This document shows positions 16,819 to 26,957 of a DNA stretch of 64,000 nt, piece after piece (the first letter of the stretch is position 1; each line of letters opens with the position of its first letter). The DNA is from Streptomyces griseoluteus (GTDB taxonomy: Bacteria; Actinomycetota; Actinomycetes; Streptomycetales; Streptomycetaceae): positions 124,001 to 188,000 of the forward strand of contig JOBE01000001.1 of the NCBI GenBank assembly GCA_000717735.1. Direction: 5' to 3'. Under the pieces are notes generated by a model that had not been told where the DNA came from, did not search any database, and worked only from the letters and a program-made list of their open reading frames with translations. A program made the translations under genes and the position numbers.

Positions 16819-18063
16819 CTAAGTGAACGCAAGGCGTGACGCCGGAGCCGCCGTGGGCAGCACACTCTCCAACAGGCTGGAATCGCCCATTTCGTTCAGC
16901 GCGAGGGCAAGGGCACCCAGCACCTCGGCCCGCCCGCCGAGGGCCCCCTGGGTCAGCGAGAGTTGCCGGGCGGCACTGGGGATCGCGTACCGCGAGACGG
17001 AGTCCCTGATGGGCGCCAGGACCAGCTCACCGGCCTCCGCCAGGTCGCCGCCGAGCACCACCCGGCTGGGGTTCAGGAGGTTGCAGAGGTTGGCGATGCC
17101 GCTGCCGATGTGCCGGCCGACGTCGGCGATGACCCGGCGGCAGCCGGGATCGCCCTCCCGGGCCAGCTGGACCACCCGCTCCATCGTCAGGTCGGGGCCG
17201 TGGCTGGGCTGGAGCAGCGGCAGCACGTACCGGGCGGCGGTGAAGGTCTCCAGGCAGCCCCGGTTGCCGCAGCGGCAGACCGGGCCCGACTCGTCGAGCG
17301 TGATGTGCCCGATCTCGCCCGCCGTGCCGCCGGGCCCCCGGTAGACCCGCCCGTCGATGACGAGGCCGGCGCCGACGCCGCTGGCCACCTTGATGTACGC
17401 CAGGTCCTTGACGCCCCGCCCGCTGCCCCAGACCAGCTCGCCGAGCGCGCCGAGGTTGGCGTCGTTGTCGACGTGCACGGGGACGCCGAGGCGGCCGGAG
17501 AGCTCCTCCGCCGGGTTGATCCCGCTCCAGCCCGGCAGGATCGAGGTCGACCCGAGGGTCCCGGAGGACACGTCGATCGGGCCCGGCACGCCGAGTCCGA
17601 TGCCGATCACCTTGTCCTGGCCGATCCCGGTGGCCCGGATCAGCCGTTTGACCAGCTGTTCCGCCCGGTCGAAGCCCTCGGCGGCGGAGGCGTCCACGTC
17701 CAGCGGCTCGGCCTCCTCCGCGAGCACCTGATGGGCGAGGTTGCCGACGGCGACCCTGAGGTGGGTGTGGCCGAAGTCGACGCCGATCACGATGCCGGCG
17801 TCGCCGGAGAGCGAGACGCTGCGGGCCCTGCGGCCCCCGGCGGAGGTGGGCGTGACGTCGACGGTGCCGCCGTCCTTCAGCTCTCTCACGATGTTGGAGA
17901 CCGTGGCGGCGGACAGGCCCGTCGCCCGGGCGATCTCCGCCTGGGTGAGCGAGCCGGCCATGCGCACCGCCCGGACGACCCGTTCGAGATTGGCCCTGTG
18001 CAGAGACGTCTGCGACCCCGGAGTCTCCATCGACTCACTCACTCCCACCGTTTTCTCCAACAT
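16819..18063 (-). CDS. rok7B7: ROK-family transcriptional regulator (Rok7B7-like)
   Basis: A 414-residue repressor. An N-terminal winged helix (LTQAEIARATGLSAATVSNIVREL, quoted in part) is followed by an ASKHA sugar-kinase fold: VGVDFGHTHLRVAV, the DNDAN motif near the active site, and the ROK zinc cluster CRCGNRGCLE. Proteins of this type bind a sugar and leave DNA. From memory the S. coelicolor orthologue Rok7B7 lies beside xylFGH and also affects carbon control and antibiotic production. The start is uncertain: ATG at 18063 (AGGG upstream) or ATG at 18030 (METPGSQTS). It is flanked by two transporter operons on the same strand. Confidence 0.88.
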   Translation of the reverse strand: MLEKTVGVSESMETPGSQTSLHRANLERVVRAVRMAGSLTQAEIARATGLSAATVSNIVRELKDGGTVDVTPTSAGGRRARSVSLSGDAGIVIGVDFGHTHLRVAVGNLAHQVLAEEAEPLDVDASAAEGFDRAEQLVKRLIRATGIGQDKVIGIGLGVPGPIDVSSGTLGSTSILPGWSGINPAEELSGRLGVPVHVDNDANLGALGELVWGSGRGVKDLAYIKVASGVGAGLVIDGRVYRGPGGTAGEIGHITLDESGPVCRCGNRGCLETFTAARYVLPLLQPSHGPDLTMERVVQLAREGDPGCRRVIADVGRHIGSGIANLCNLLNPSRVVLGGDLAEAGELVLAPIRDSVSRYAIPSAARQLSLTQGALGGRAEVLGALALALNEMGDSSLLESVLPTAAPASRLAFT

Positions 18064-18139
18064 GTGAACCCTAAGGGGACGCTTTCGGCTTGTCTCCCGT
18101 CAAGACCTTGAGTGGCGGTGGGTGCGGGTCACACGACAC

Positions 18140-18176
18140 GGAGGGCCCCTGACGCGGGGTGCGTCAGGGGCCCTCC
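18140..18176 (-). terminator. Terminator of the ngc operon
   Basis: A 16-bp perfect stem (18140-18155 with 18161-18176) and 5-nt loop, 15 bp past the ngcG stop and before the ROK gene. It separates the two minus-strand units. Confidence 0.85.
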
Positions 18177-18190
18177 GGAAGGGGGCGGGG

Positions 18191-19129
18191 CTACTTCACG
18201 GCGCCGGCGGTCAGACCGGCCACCACCTGGCGCTGGAAGATGACGTACGCGGCGAGGACCGGGAGCATCGCCATGACGAGTCCGGCGAAGAGCCCGGACC
18301 AGTCGCCCTTGTAGCCCTGGCTGACGGCGAGCTGGACGAGGCCCTGCGAGAGCACCTTCCCCTCCGGCTCGGTGTTGAGCACGGTCGGCAGCAGGTACTG
18401 GTTCCACTGGCCGAGGAAGTTGAAGATGCCGACGCTGATGAGGCCGGGCTTGGCCATCGGCAGCATGACCTGGAAGAAGGTCCGGGTGTGCGAGGCGCCG
18501 TCCACGAAGGCCGCTTCCGCCACCGAGGTCGGCAGGGTGCGGAAGAAGGCGGTGAGGAAGAAGACGGTGAACGGCAGCGAGTACGCGATGTAGACGAGGA
18601 TCAGGCCGTGCAGCGTGTTGAGCAGGGCCATGTTCTGCATCACGTAGAACAGCGGCACGAGCGCCAGGATGATCGGGAAGCTCATCCCGCCGATGAAGAG
18701 GAAGTAGATGAAGCGGCTGCCCGGGAACTCGAAGCGGGCCAGGACGTAGGCCGCCATCGAGCCGAGGAGCAGGGTCCCGAAGAGCGATCCGCCGACCACC
18801 AGGATGGTGTTCAGGAAGTAGTCGCTCATGTGCGCCTCGGTCCAGGCGCGCGACCAGTTCTCGAAGTGCAGCTTGTCGGGCAGCGCCCACGGGGAGGTGA
18901 AGATCGCCCGGTCGGTCTTGAACGAGGTCATGACCGCCCAGAGCAGCGGCGTCACGACCATGATCGCCCAGATGATCAGCACGCCGTGCGAGAAGACGTT
19001 GAGGGTCGCGCCCTCGGCCTTGGCGGTCCTCCGGGGCGCGGGCGGCGCCGTCTTGGTGACCCCGGCGCCCGGGCCGCCCGGGGAGCCGGGGTTCTCGACG
19101 CCGGTGGGGACAGTGTCGGTCGTCTTCAT
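18191..19129 (-). CDS. ngcG: Carbohydrate ABC transporter permease (NgcG-like)
   Basis: A 312-residue inner-membrane protein of the MalG class. A proline-rich cytoplasmic N-terminus of about 45 residues is followed by six helices. The EAA loop that contacts the ATPase is EAAFVDGASHTRTFFQVMLP. Its ATG overlaps the ngcF stop by one base (TGATG). With NgcE and NgcF it should import N-acetylglucosamine or chitobiose. No ATPase gene is present here, so the shared multitask ATPase (MsiK in Streptomyces) is expected to drive it, as is known for this class. Confidence 0.88.
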   Translation of the reverse strand: MKTTDTVPTGVENPGSPGGPGAGVTKTAPPAPRRTAKAEGATLNVFSHGVLIIWAIMVVTPLLWAVMTSFKTDRAIFTSPWALPDKLHFENWSRAWTEAHMSDYFLNTILVVGGSLFGTLLLGSMAAYVLARFEFPGSRFIYFLFIGGMSFPIILALVPLFYVMQNMALLNTLHGLILVYIAYSLPFTVFFLTAFFRTLPTSVAEAAFVDGASHTRTFFQVMLPMAKPGLISVGIFNFLGQWNQYLLPTVLNTEPEGKVLSQGLVQLAVSQGYKGDWSGLFAGLVMAMLPVLAAYVIFQRQVVAGLTAGAVK

Positions 19130-20058
19130 CAGAACTCCAGCCGCTCGCGCCGGCCGACCTTCATCACGACGGCCGCGAAGGCCAGCGTGAGGAAGAGGAG
19201 CGCGACGCCGATGGTCGTGGCGTAGGCGGCCTGACCGTCCCGGAACGCCTTCTGGTACACGTACAGGGGGAGGACGATGGTCGAGTAGTCGGGCCCCCCG
19301 CCACTGGGGCCGACGGTCATGATCTGGACGACGGCGAAGGACTCCGCGCCGAGCGCGAGGATGCCCATGTAGATCCAGCCCGACTGCACGGTGTCCCAGA
19401 GCAGCGGCAGGGTGATCTTGAAGAAGGTCGTGAAGCGGTTCGCGCCGTCGAGCAGGGCCGCCTCGTAGAAGTCCCGCGGAATGGACGCCATGCCGGCCGA
19501 GAAGAGGACGACGAAGAATCCGACGGTGGACCAGACGAGGACGACCATCACGCAGATGAGGGCGAGGTCCGGATCGCCGAGCCAGTCCGGCTGGACGCTG
19601 CCGAGACCGACACCCTTCAAAACGGAATTGATGGCTCCGCTGTTCGGGTTGTACGCGAACTGGAAGAGCAGCGCCACGATCGCGATCGACAGCACCTGCG
19701 GGAAGAAATAGACGATCTTGTAGAAGGACGAACCGCGCACACCGGCGATGGCCGCGCCCCTACGGCGCCGACCGCCGACGTTCAGCATGAAAGCGAAGAA
19801 CAGCGCGAGTCCGACGGTCACCAGCGGCAGCACCACCGCGAAGGTCAGACTGTGCTGGAGCGACTTCCAGAAGATCTCGTCGTCCAGCATCCTGCTGTAG
19901 TTGTCGAAGCCGACCATTCCGAATTCGGGGCTCAGTCCCGTCCAGTCCGTGAACGAGTAATAGATGGACTGGATGAACGGCCAGATGACGAACAGCGCGT
20001 AGAGCGCGAGGGGGGCCGCCAGGAACCCCACGATGAAACGGTACTTGCCGTGTTGCAT
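19129..20058 (-). CDS. ngcF: Carbohydrate ABC transporter permease (NgcF-like)
   Basis: A 309-residue membrane protein of the MalF class, about six helices. The start is MQHGKYRFIVGFLAAPLALY, the first periplasmic loop reads YYSFTDWTGLSPEF, and the EAA motif is YEAALLDGANRFTTFFKITLP. It pairs with NgcG to form the translocation channel. An unusual insert rich in Arg and Gly (NVGGRRRRGAAIAG) lies between helices 2 and 3. It is separated from ngcE by 101 bp containing a hairpin, which may reduce its level relative to the binding protein. Confidence 0.88.
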   Translation of the reverse strand: MQHGKYRFIVGFLAAPLALYALFVIWPFIQSIYYSFTDWTGLSPEFGMVGFDNYSRMLDDEIFWKSLQHSLTFAVVLPLVTVGLALFFAFMLNVGGRRRRGAAIAGVRGSSFYKIVYFFPQVLSIAIVALLFQFAYNPNSGAINSVLKGVGLGSVQPDWLGDPDLALICVMVVLVWSTVGFFVVLFSAGMASIPRDFYEAALLDGANRFTTFFKITLPLLWDTVQSGWIYMGILALGAESFAVVQIMTVGPSGGGPDYSTIVLPLYVYQKAFRDGQAAYATTIGVALLFLTLAFAAVVMKVGRRERLEF

Positions 20059-20116
20059 TTCCTACCGACCCCGATCTTCCCGCGGAGGCGCGCCGCTGCT
20101 GTGGCGCGCGAAGGGC

Positions 20117-20153
20117 CCGGGGCCCGCTCCCGGTCGGCGGGAAGGGGCCCCGG
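20117..20153 (-). terminator. Intercistronic hairpin between ngcE and ngcF
   Basis: A 9-bp GC stem (20117-20125 with 20145-20153) around a 19-nt loop, just after the ngcE stop. A likely attenuator or mRNA-stability element giving more binding protein than permease. Confidence 0.5.
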
Positions 20154-20159
20154 CGCTGC

Positions 20160-21605
20160 TCACTGGTGCTTGTAGTGCTTGATCGAGGAGTCCTTGGCCG
20201 CCTCGTCGGCGTACTTCTGGATCTTCTTGATCGTCTCGGCCGGGGTCGCGCGGCCGGCCATCATCTCGCCGATGCCGGCGACACCGATCTTCTCCTTCTG
20301 GAGGGCGACGTACCAGTCCTGGAGGCGCGGGTTGACCACGTTCTGGCCGGCCTTCTCCAGAGCCGCGACACCGGACTTGAGGCCCGGGGTCAGGTCGATG
20401 CCGTCCGTGCCGCCGTTGAGGGCCGTCAGGGACTTCACGGACTGGGTGAAGTTCTTGGAGGACGCCTCACTGAGCATGATGCGCAGCTGCTCCATGCCGC
20501 CCGCGGGGTTCGCCGCCTTCGCCGGGACGATGAAGGGCTCGCCACCGGAGGCCCAGATGGTGCCGAAGGGCATCTTGTCCGAGGAGTCGATGCCGGTCGG
20601 GGCCGAGACGGCCAGGTCGAAGTCGGCCGGCATGGTCTTCGCGGCCTCGTTCTCGACCCAGGAGCCGTTCGGGATGAACAGCGCCTTGCCCTCGGTCCAG
20701 GCGGTCTGCGACTGGATGTGGTCCAGGCCGGGCGTGCCCTTGAGGATGTAGCCCTTCTTGACCAGCTCGTAGTACGCCTCGAAGCAGGCCTTGACCGCGG
20801 GGTGCTCCCACGCCTTGGGCTCGAGGTTGTCGATGGCGTCCAGGACCTCGCGGCCGCCGACCTTGCCGATCATCGGGTAGAGCGAGAAGGGGACGTAGTA
20901 CGGGTGCTTGCCGGCGTACGTCCAGCCCGCGATGCCCTTCTTCTTGGCCTTCTCGCAGACGGCCAGCATCTCGTCCCACGTCTCGGGGTACTTCGCGTCG
21001 AGCGAGTCGAGCAGCTTCTGCGAGTACCAGACGCCGTAGATCGTGTAGGCGTAGTACATGATCCACACCGGGTCGCCGTCGAACTGGCCCATCTCGACGA
21101 TGCCGGGCCGCAGGGTGTCGCGGACCTTCTTGCTCGGGTCGTCGATGGAGGGCGCGTCGAGGAGCGGGGTGAGGTCCGCCAGCTGCTTCTGGCCGACGAG
21201 GACACCCATGTCCATCTGCTCGGCGCCGGAGTTGTCGATGAGGTCCGGCGGGTTGCCGCCGTTGAAGCGCGGCTGGAGCGTGGTGGTGATCTTCTGGGTG
21301 GGGGTGAACTTGACCTTCGCCTTGGGGAAATTGGTCTCGTAGATCTTGACCGCGTCCTTGGCGTACTGCTGTCCGAATCCACCGTCGAAGAGGACGAAAT
21401 CGAGCGGTGCCGACTCGTTCACCGCGAGGGGGTTCTTTTCGGACTTCGTGCCCTTCTCGACCGTTCCGTTGCCGCCGCTGTCACTGCTCGCACAGGCGGA
21501 GAGGAAGCCCATCGTCGGTACGGAGATCAGACCGATAGCGGCAGAACGCTTGATCAGATCGCGACGGCCAAGGCCCTCATTGTCGTGTGCGGAGGTGGAT
21601 CCCAT
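20160..21605 (-). CDS. ngcE: Carbohydrate-binding lipoprotein (NgcE-like)
   Basis: A 481-residue extracytoplasmic solute-binding lipoprotein. The N-terminus has a twin-arginine pattern (GRRDLIKR, residues 13-20), then a hydrophobic stretch and the lipobox LSAC with Cys38, so Tat export plus lipidation is likely. The mature domain is a large cluster-B sugar-binding fold (FVLFDGGFGQQYAKDA, WEHPAVKACFEAY, FIPNGSWVENEA). From memory the S. coelicolor NgcE in this position binds chitobiose. ATG at 21605 has GAGG about nine bases upstream; a TTG two codons earlier is less likely. A DasR-like site lies about 150 bp upstream. Confidence 0.9.
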   Translation of the reverse strand: MGSTSAHDNEGLGRRDLIKRSAAIGLISVPTMGFLSACASSDSGGNGTVEKGTKSEKNPLAVNESAPLDFVLFDGGFGQQYAKDAVKIYETNFPKAKVKFTPTQKITTTLQPRFNGGNPPDLIDNSGAEQMDMGVLVGQKQLADLTPLLDAPSIDDPSKKVRDTLRPGIVEMGQFDGDPVWIMYYAYTIYGVWYSQKLLDSLDAKYPETWDEMLAVCEKAKKKGIAGWTYAGKHPYYVPFSLYPMIGKVGGREVLDAIDNLEPKAWEHPAVKACFEAYYELVKKGYILKGTPGLDHIQSQTAWTEGKALFIPNGSWVENEAAKTMPADFDLAVSAPTGIDSSDKMPFGTIWASGGEPFIVPAKAANPAGGMEQLRIMLSEASSKNFTQSVKSLTALNGGTDGIDLTPGLKSGVAALEKAGQNVVNPRLQDWYVALQKEKIGVAGIGEMMAGRATPAETIKKIQKYADEAAKDSSIKHYKHQ

Positions 21606-22146
21606 GCTCAAGTCCTCGCCTTCATTCAGGACTCAGGCGGTGTACCGGTCGCCCGTACTCACTCGCCACAGGCGAAGGGCCCCGCCACCGCGGTCATTTG
21701 CAGCCGGGTCGTGCAGGCGTCGGGCCGTCGCGTGATGGATACGACTGGCTGGACGCCGACAGGTATAGTCCACTTCCCTTCGTCGGAGCAAGATCGAAAG
21801 CAGGTTTTGGCTGCCATCTTTCCCGAGTTGAGACCTCCGGGATAAGCACGCTGGATCTGCGGCGTTTCGTCCAACCATTGGCTGTGTAACACCCTTGACA
21901 GCGCCTCAGGCGTGCCCCATCTTGCGGGCCCGCGCGACGCGTCCGGCGGCATCCGGCAGGGCCGGTCGGGAGAGAGTGGGCAAAGGGGACATACATCCGC
22001 GACCGAAACAGTTGTGTCACAAACCCGTTGCTTGGTGAAGATGTCGTGTGGAGGATCGGCGATCATAGAGGTCCTGCCGCCCCCCTGCCCCCGGGCCGCG
22101 CGAGCGGTGGGAAACCTGCCTATTCCATACGGATCTGGAGATCTAC
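21606..22146. other. Divergent promoter region, ngcE / FG-GAP protein gene
   Basis: A 541-bp stretch without a credible gene, less GC-rich than its surroundings. It holds the DasR-like site at 21759-21774 and a TTGACA hexamer on the plus strand at 21895-21900. The small open frames on both strands have no plausible codon bias or ribosome-binding site. Confidence 0.6.
21759..21774. promoter_or_regulatory. DasR-responsive element (dre) candidate
   Basis: The sequence ACAGGTATAGTCCACT matches the dre pattern ACTGGTCTAGACCACT, as I remember it, at 13 of 16 positions. DasR is the GntR repressor released by glucosamine-6-phosphate that controls chitin and N-acetylglucosamine uptake in Streptomyces. 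Location upstream of ngcE fits the transporter's expected substrate. Its distance from the start (about 155 bp) implies a long leader. Confidence 0.6.
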
Positions 22147-23076
22147 GTGGCCAACTCTTCTGGCCTGAACCGCACGGGCGTCCTGTCCCGTGTCACGGTC
22201 GCCGCGATAACGGCCGCCCTCGTGGGCACCACCACCGCCGCCGTGGCGGCCGAGGCGCCGGTCGCCCCGCGCGCCGCGAAGCCCTCCACCACCGCCTCGG
22301 TCACCGCCGACGCCGGAACCGCCGCCGCCTCGGTCGACGGCGAGCTCCGCTTCCTCAACGGCGTGTCCGGCTCCACCCTCTACTGGTACGAGCCGAACGG
22401 CTCCGGCGGCTTCAAGGCGCGCAACTACGCCACCAACACCTGGGGCAGCGTCAAGAACGCGCAGCAGGCCGACAACGACGTCGACGGCATCGCCGACGAC
22501 GTCTGGATCTGGTACACCAACGGCACCATGGCGTACGCCGCGGGCGAGTCGGAGACCTCCGACTTCACGACCATCGGCAGCGGCTGGAACATCTACAGCA
22601 AGGTGATCTCGCCCGGTCAGCTCGGCGGTGGCACGGGCGCGGACCTCATCGCCCGCGACTCGTCCGGCGTGCTGTGGATCTACCTCGGCTACGGCAACGG
22701 CAAGGTCACCAGCCGCTACAAGGTCGGCGGCGGCTGGAACGCCTACAACCAGATCGCCGGCGTCGGCGACCTGAGCGGTGACGGCAAGGCCGACATCGTC
22801 GCGCGCGACGGCTCGGGCGTCCTGTGGCTGTACAAGGGCACGGGCGACTACAAGGCCCCGTTCACCGGCCGCACCAAGATCGGTGGTGGCTGGGGCATCT
22901 ACAACTCCCTCGTCGGCATCGGCGACCTCGACTGGGACGGCCGCAGCGACCTGCTCGCCCGTGACACGTCGGGCAAGCTCTACCGCTACTCGGGCACCGG
23001 CAGCGCCGCTGCCCCGTTCAAGCCGCGCGCCGTGATCGGCACCAGCGGCTGGAACACCTACCGCCTCATGTTCTGA
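22147..23076 (+). CDS. Secreted FG-GAP/VCBS-type repeat protein
   Basis: A 309-residue exported protein. A Sec signal peptide covers residues 1-34 (cleavage after AVA). The rest is three to four propeller-like repeats of about 55 residues with Asp-rich calcium-type loops: DNDVDGIADDVW, GDLSGDGKADIVARDGSG and GDLDWDGRSDLLARDTSG. The repeats share the phrase IGGGW-x-Y. Similar modules occur at the C-termini of Streptomyces extracellular enzymes. Here no catalytic domain is attached, so binding or adhesion is more likely than catalysis. The GTG start has GGAG seven bases before it. Confidence 0.85.
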   Translation: MANSSGLNRTGVLSRVTVAAITAALVGTTTAAVAAEAPVAPRAAKPSTTASVTADAGTAAASVDGELRFLNGVSGSTLYWYEPNGSGGFKARNYATNTWGSVKNAQQADNDVDGIADDVWIWYTNGTMAYAAGESETSDFTTIGSGWNIYSKVISPGQLGGGTGADLIARDSSGVLWIYLGYGNGKVTSRYKVGGGWNAYNQIAGVGDLSGDGKADIVARDGSGVLWLYKGTGDYKAPFTGRTKIGGGWGIYNSLVGIGDLDWDGRSDLLARDTSGKLYRYSGTGSAAAPFKPRAVIGTSGWNTYRLMF

Positions 23077-23113
23077 TCCACGTCCCGTCCTCCGACGGTC
23101 GTGTGACGAACGA

Positions 23114-23149
23114 AAGGGCCCCGCTCCTCTTCCTAGGAGCGGGGCCCTT
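23114..23149. terminator. Bidirectional terminator, FG-GAP gene / acnA
   Basis: A 15-bp stem (23114-23128 with 23135-23149) with a 6-nt loop between convergent genes; flanking A and T residues suit use on both strands. Confidence 0.88.
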
Positions 23150-23171
23150 GCCGTTACCGGATCCGGTGGCG

Positions 23172-25979
<2,808 letters not shown>

Positions 25980-25980
25980 C

Positions 25981-26010
25981 TAAGGTAAGGCTTGGTTAGG
26001 TAACCCTTAC
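25981..26010. promoter_or_regulatory. Iron-box-like sequence upstream of acnA
   Basis: TAAGGTAAGGCTTGGTTAG followed by TTAGGTAACCC resembles two overlapping, degenerate copies of the DtxR/DmdR iron box (12 of 19 positions for the first). Iron regulation would suit an Fe-S enzyme, but the match is weak and the second half-site is poor. Confidence 0.25.
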
Positions 26011-26039
26011 TGGGTGGGCGGTCGCGGTGCGCCGTAAGC

Positions 26040-26063
26040 AGTTATCTCGATGTCGAGATAACT
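26040..26063. promoter_or_regulatory. Perfect 24-bp palindrome upstream of acnA
   Basis: Two 11-bp arms (AGTTATCTCGA and its complement) around TG, 150 bp upstream of the acnA start and 33 bp before the transposon's target duplication. The symmetry and AT content are those of an operator for a dimeric winged-helix regulator (MarR-like). The cognate protein is unknown and none is encoded beside it. Confidence 0.5.
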
Positions 26064-26096
26064 CTAGTGCATCCCCGCCGCTCGGTCATGCCCGGC

Positions 26097-26101
26097 ATGC
26101 C
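26097..26101. repeat. Left target-site duplication (ATGCC)
   Basis: Five bases immediately outside the left end repeat; the same five follow the right end at 33615-33619. Five-base duplications are typical of Tn7-like transposition. Confidence 0.7.
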
Positions 26102-26178
26102 TGACCGCTCTCATCCAATCGAGGCGTTTACTCAGCGAACCCAGTCGTTTCGCCTTCTGCCTCAGTGAACCTAGTCGT
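26102..26178 (+). repeat. Left-end TnsB-type repeats
   Basis: Three direct copies of the end repeat. The clearest are CTCAGCGAACCCAGTCGT (26131-26148) and CTCAGTGAACCTAGTCGT (26161-26178), 16 of 18 identical and 30 bp apart. A diverged copy begins at the very terminus (CTCA core at 26110). Multiple direct sites at the ends are the TnsB-binding layout of Tn7 relatives. Confidence 0.7.
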
Positions 26179-26204
26179 GTGGGCGATCGCACTGGGGGTG
26201 CTGG

Positions 26205-26957
26205 GTGGCCGTACCGGCTGGGGTGGATCTTGCAGGGCCATATGTCGAGCTGTCGTACGTGGATGCCGTAGGCCAGCGACAGCGCCGTCCGCTGCTGGAC
26301 TGTGTGACAGCCCGCTTCGAAGACGTGGCTCCGGTACGGCCATTTCGGTGGTCACGCGGTGAGCGTCACTTCGCAGGCTGGTTCTGGGCGGCCACGACTG
26401 GGCAGCACGTCGGCTTCGAGTCCTGGCTGGAGCGGGACCGGCTCCTTCTGATGGACTTCGATCCCAAGGTGGTGGGCATCGCCTCGCAGCCGTTCTGGTT
26501 GCACTGGCACGACGGCGAACGGGAGCGTCGGCACGCTCCGGACTTCTTCGTACGCCGTGCGGACGGCTCGGCAGCGGTCATTGATGTCCGTGCGGATGAG
26601 CGGATCGCGCCGAAGGACGCGGAGGCATTCGAGGTGACGCGGACCGCCTGCGCTCAGGCGGGATGGGGATTCGAGCGTGTCGGTACGCCGGATCCGGTGC
26701 TGCTGGCGAATGTCCGGTGGTTGTCGCGCTACCGGCACCCGCGTTGCCTGCACCGCACGGCCCCAGACCGGCTTCGGGAGGTCTTCGCGACGCCGGGCCC
26801 GCTGCTGACCGGGGCTGATACGGCCGGGGAACGGCTCGCGACGCTGCCCGCGCTGTTCCATCTGCTCTGGCTTCAGGAACTAGCCGCCGATGATCTGCCG
26901 GTCGAGTTGCTGGGCCCGCGCACGGTGGTGCGCCTGGCTGCTGAAGGCACTCGGTGA
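26205..26957 (+). CDS. tnsA: TnsA-like endonuclease subunit of heteromeric transposase
   Basis: A 250-residue protein of the TnsA type, which cuts the 5' ends of the element so that it moves by cut-and-paste with TnsB. The PD-(D/E)xK-like core is readable: an early glutamate in GFESWLERDRL (E72 or E76), D113 in HAPDFFVRR, and VIDVR at 125-129. The catalytic lysine expected after the last strand is an arginine here (R129), which may be a family variant or reduce activity. The C-terminal 100 residues are a helical TnsA-C-like region. GTG at 26205; its last four bases are shared with tnsB. Confidence 0.82.
   Translation: MAVPAGVDLAGPYVELSYVDAVGQRQRRPLLDCVTARFEDVAPVRPFRWSRGERHFAGWFWAATTGQHVGFESWLERDRLLLMDFDPKVVGIASQPFWLHWHDGERERRHAPDFFVRRADGSAAVIDVRADERIAPKDAEAFEVTRTACAQAGWGFERVGTPDPVLLANVRWLSRYRHPRCLHRTAPDRLREVFATPGPLLTGADTAGERLATLPALFHLLWLQELAADDLPVELLGPRTVVRLAAEGTR

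Noticed and set aside
26051..26066. TGTCGAGATAAC as an alternative left terminus of the transposon
   Set aside because: It begins with TGT but lies inside a perfect palindrome, lacks the CTCA core spacing of the other end repeats and has no matching 5-bp duplication.
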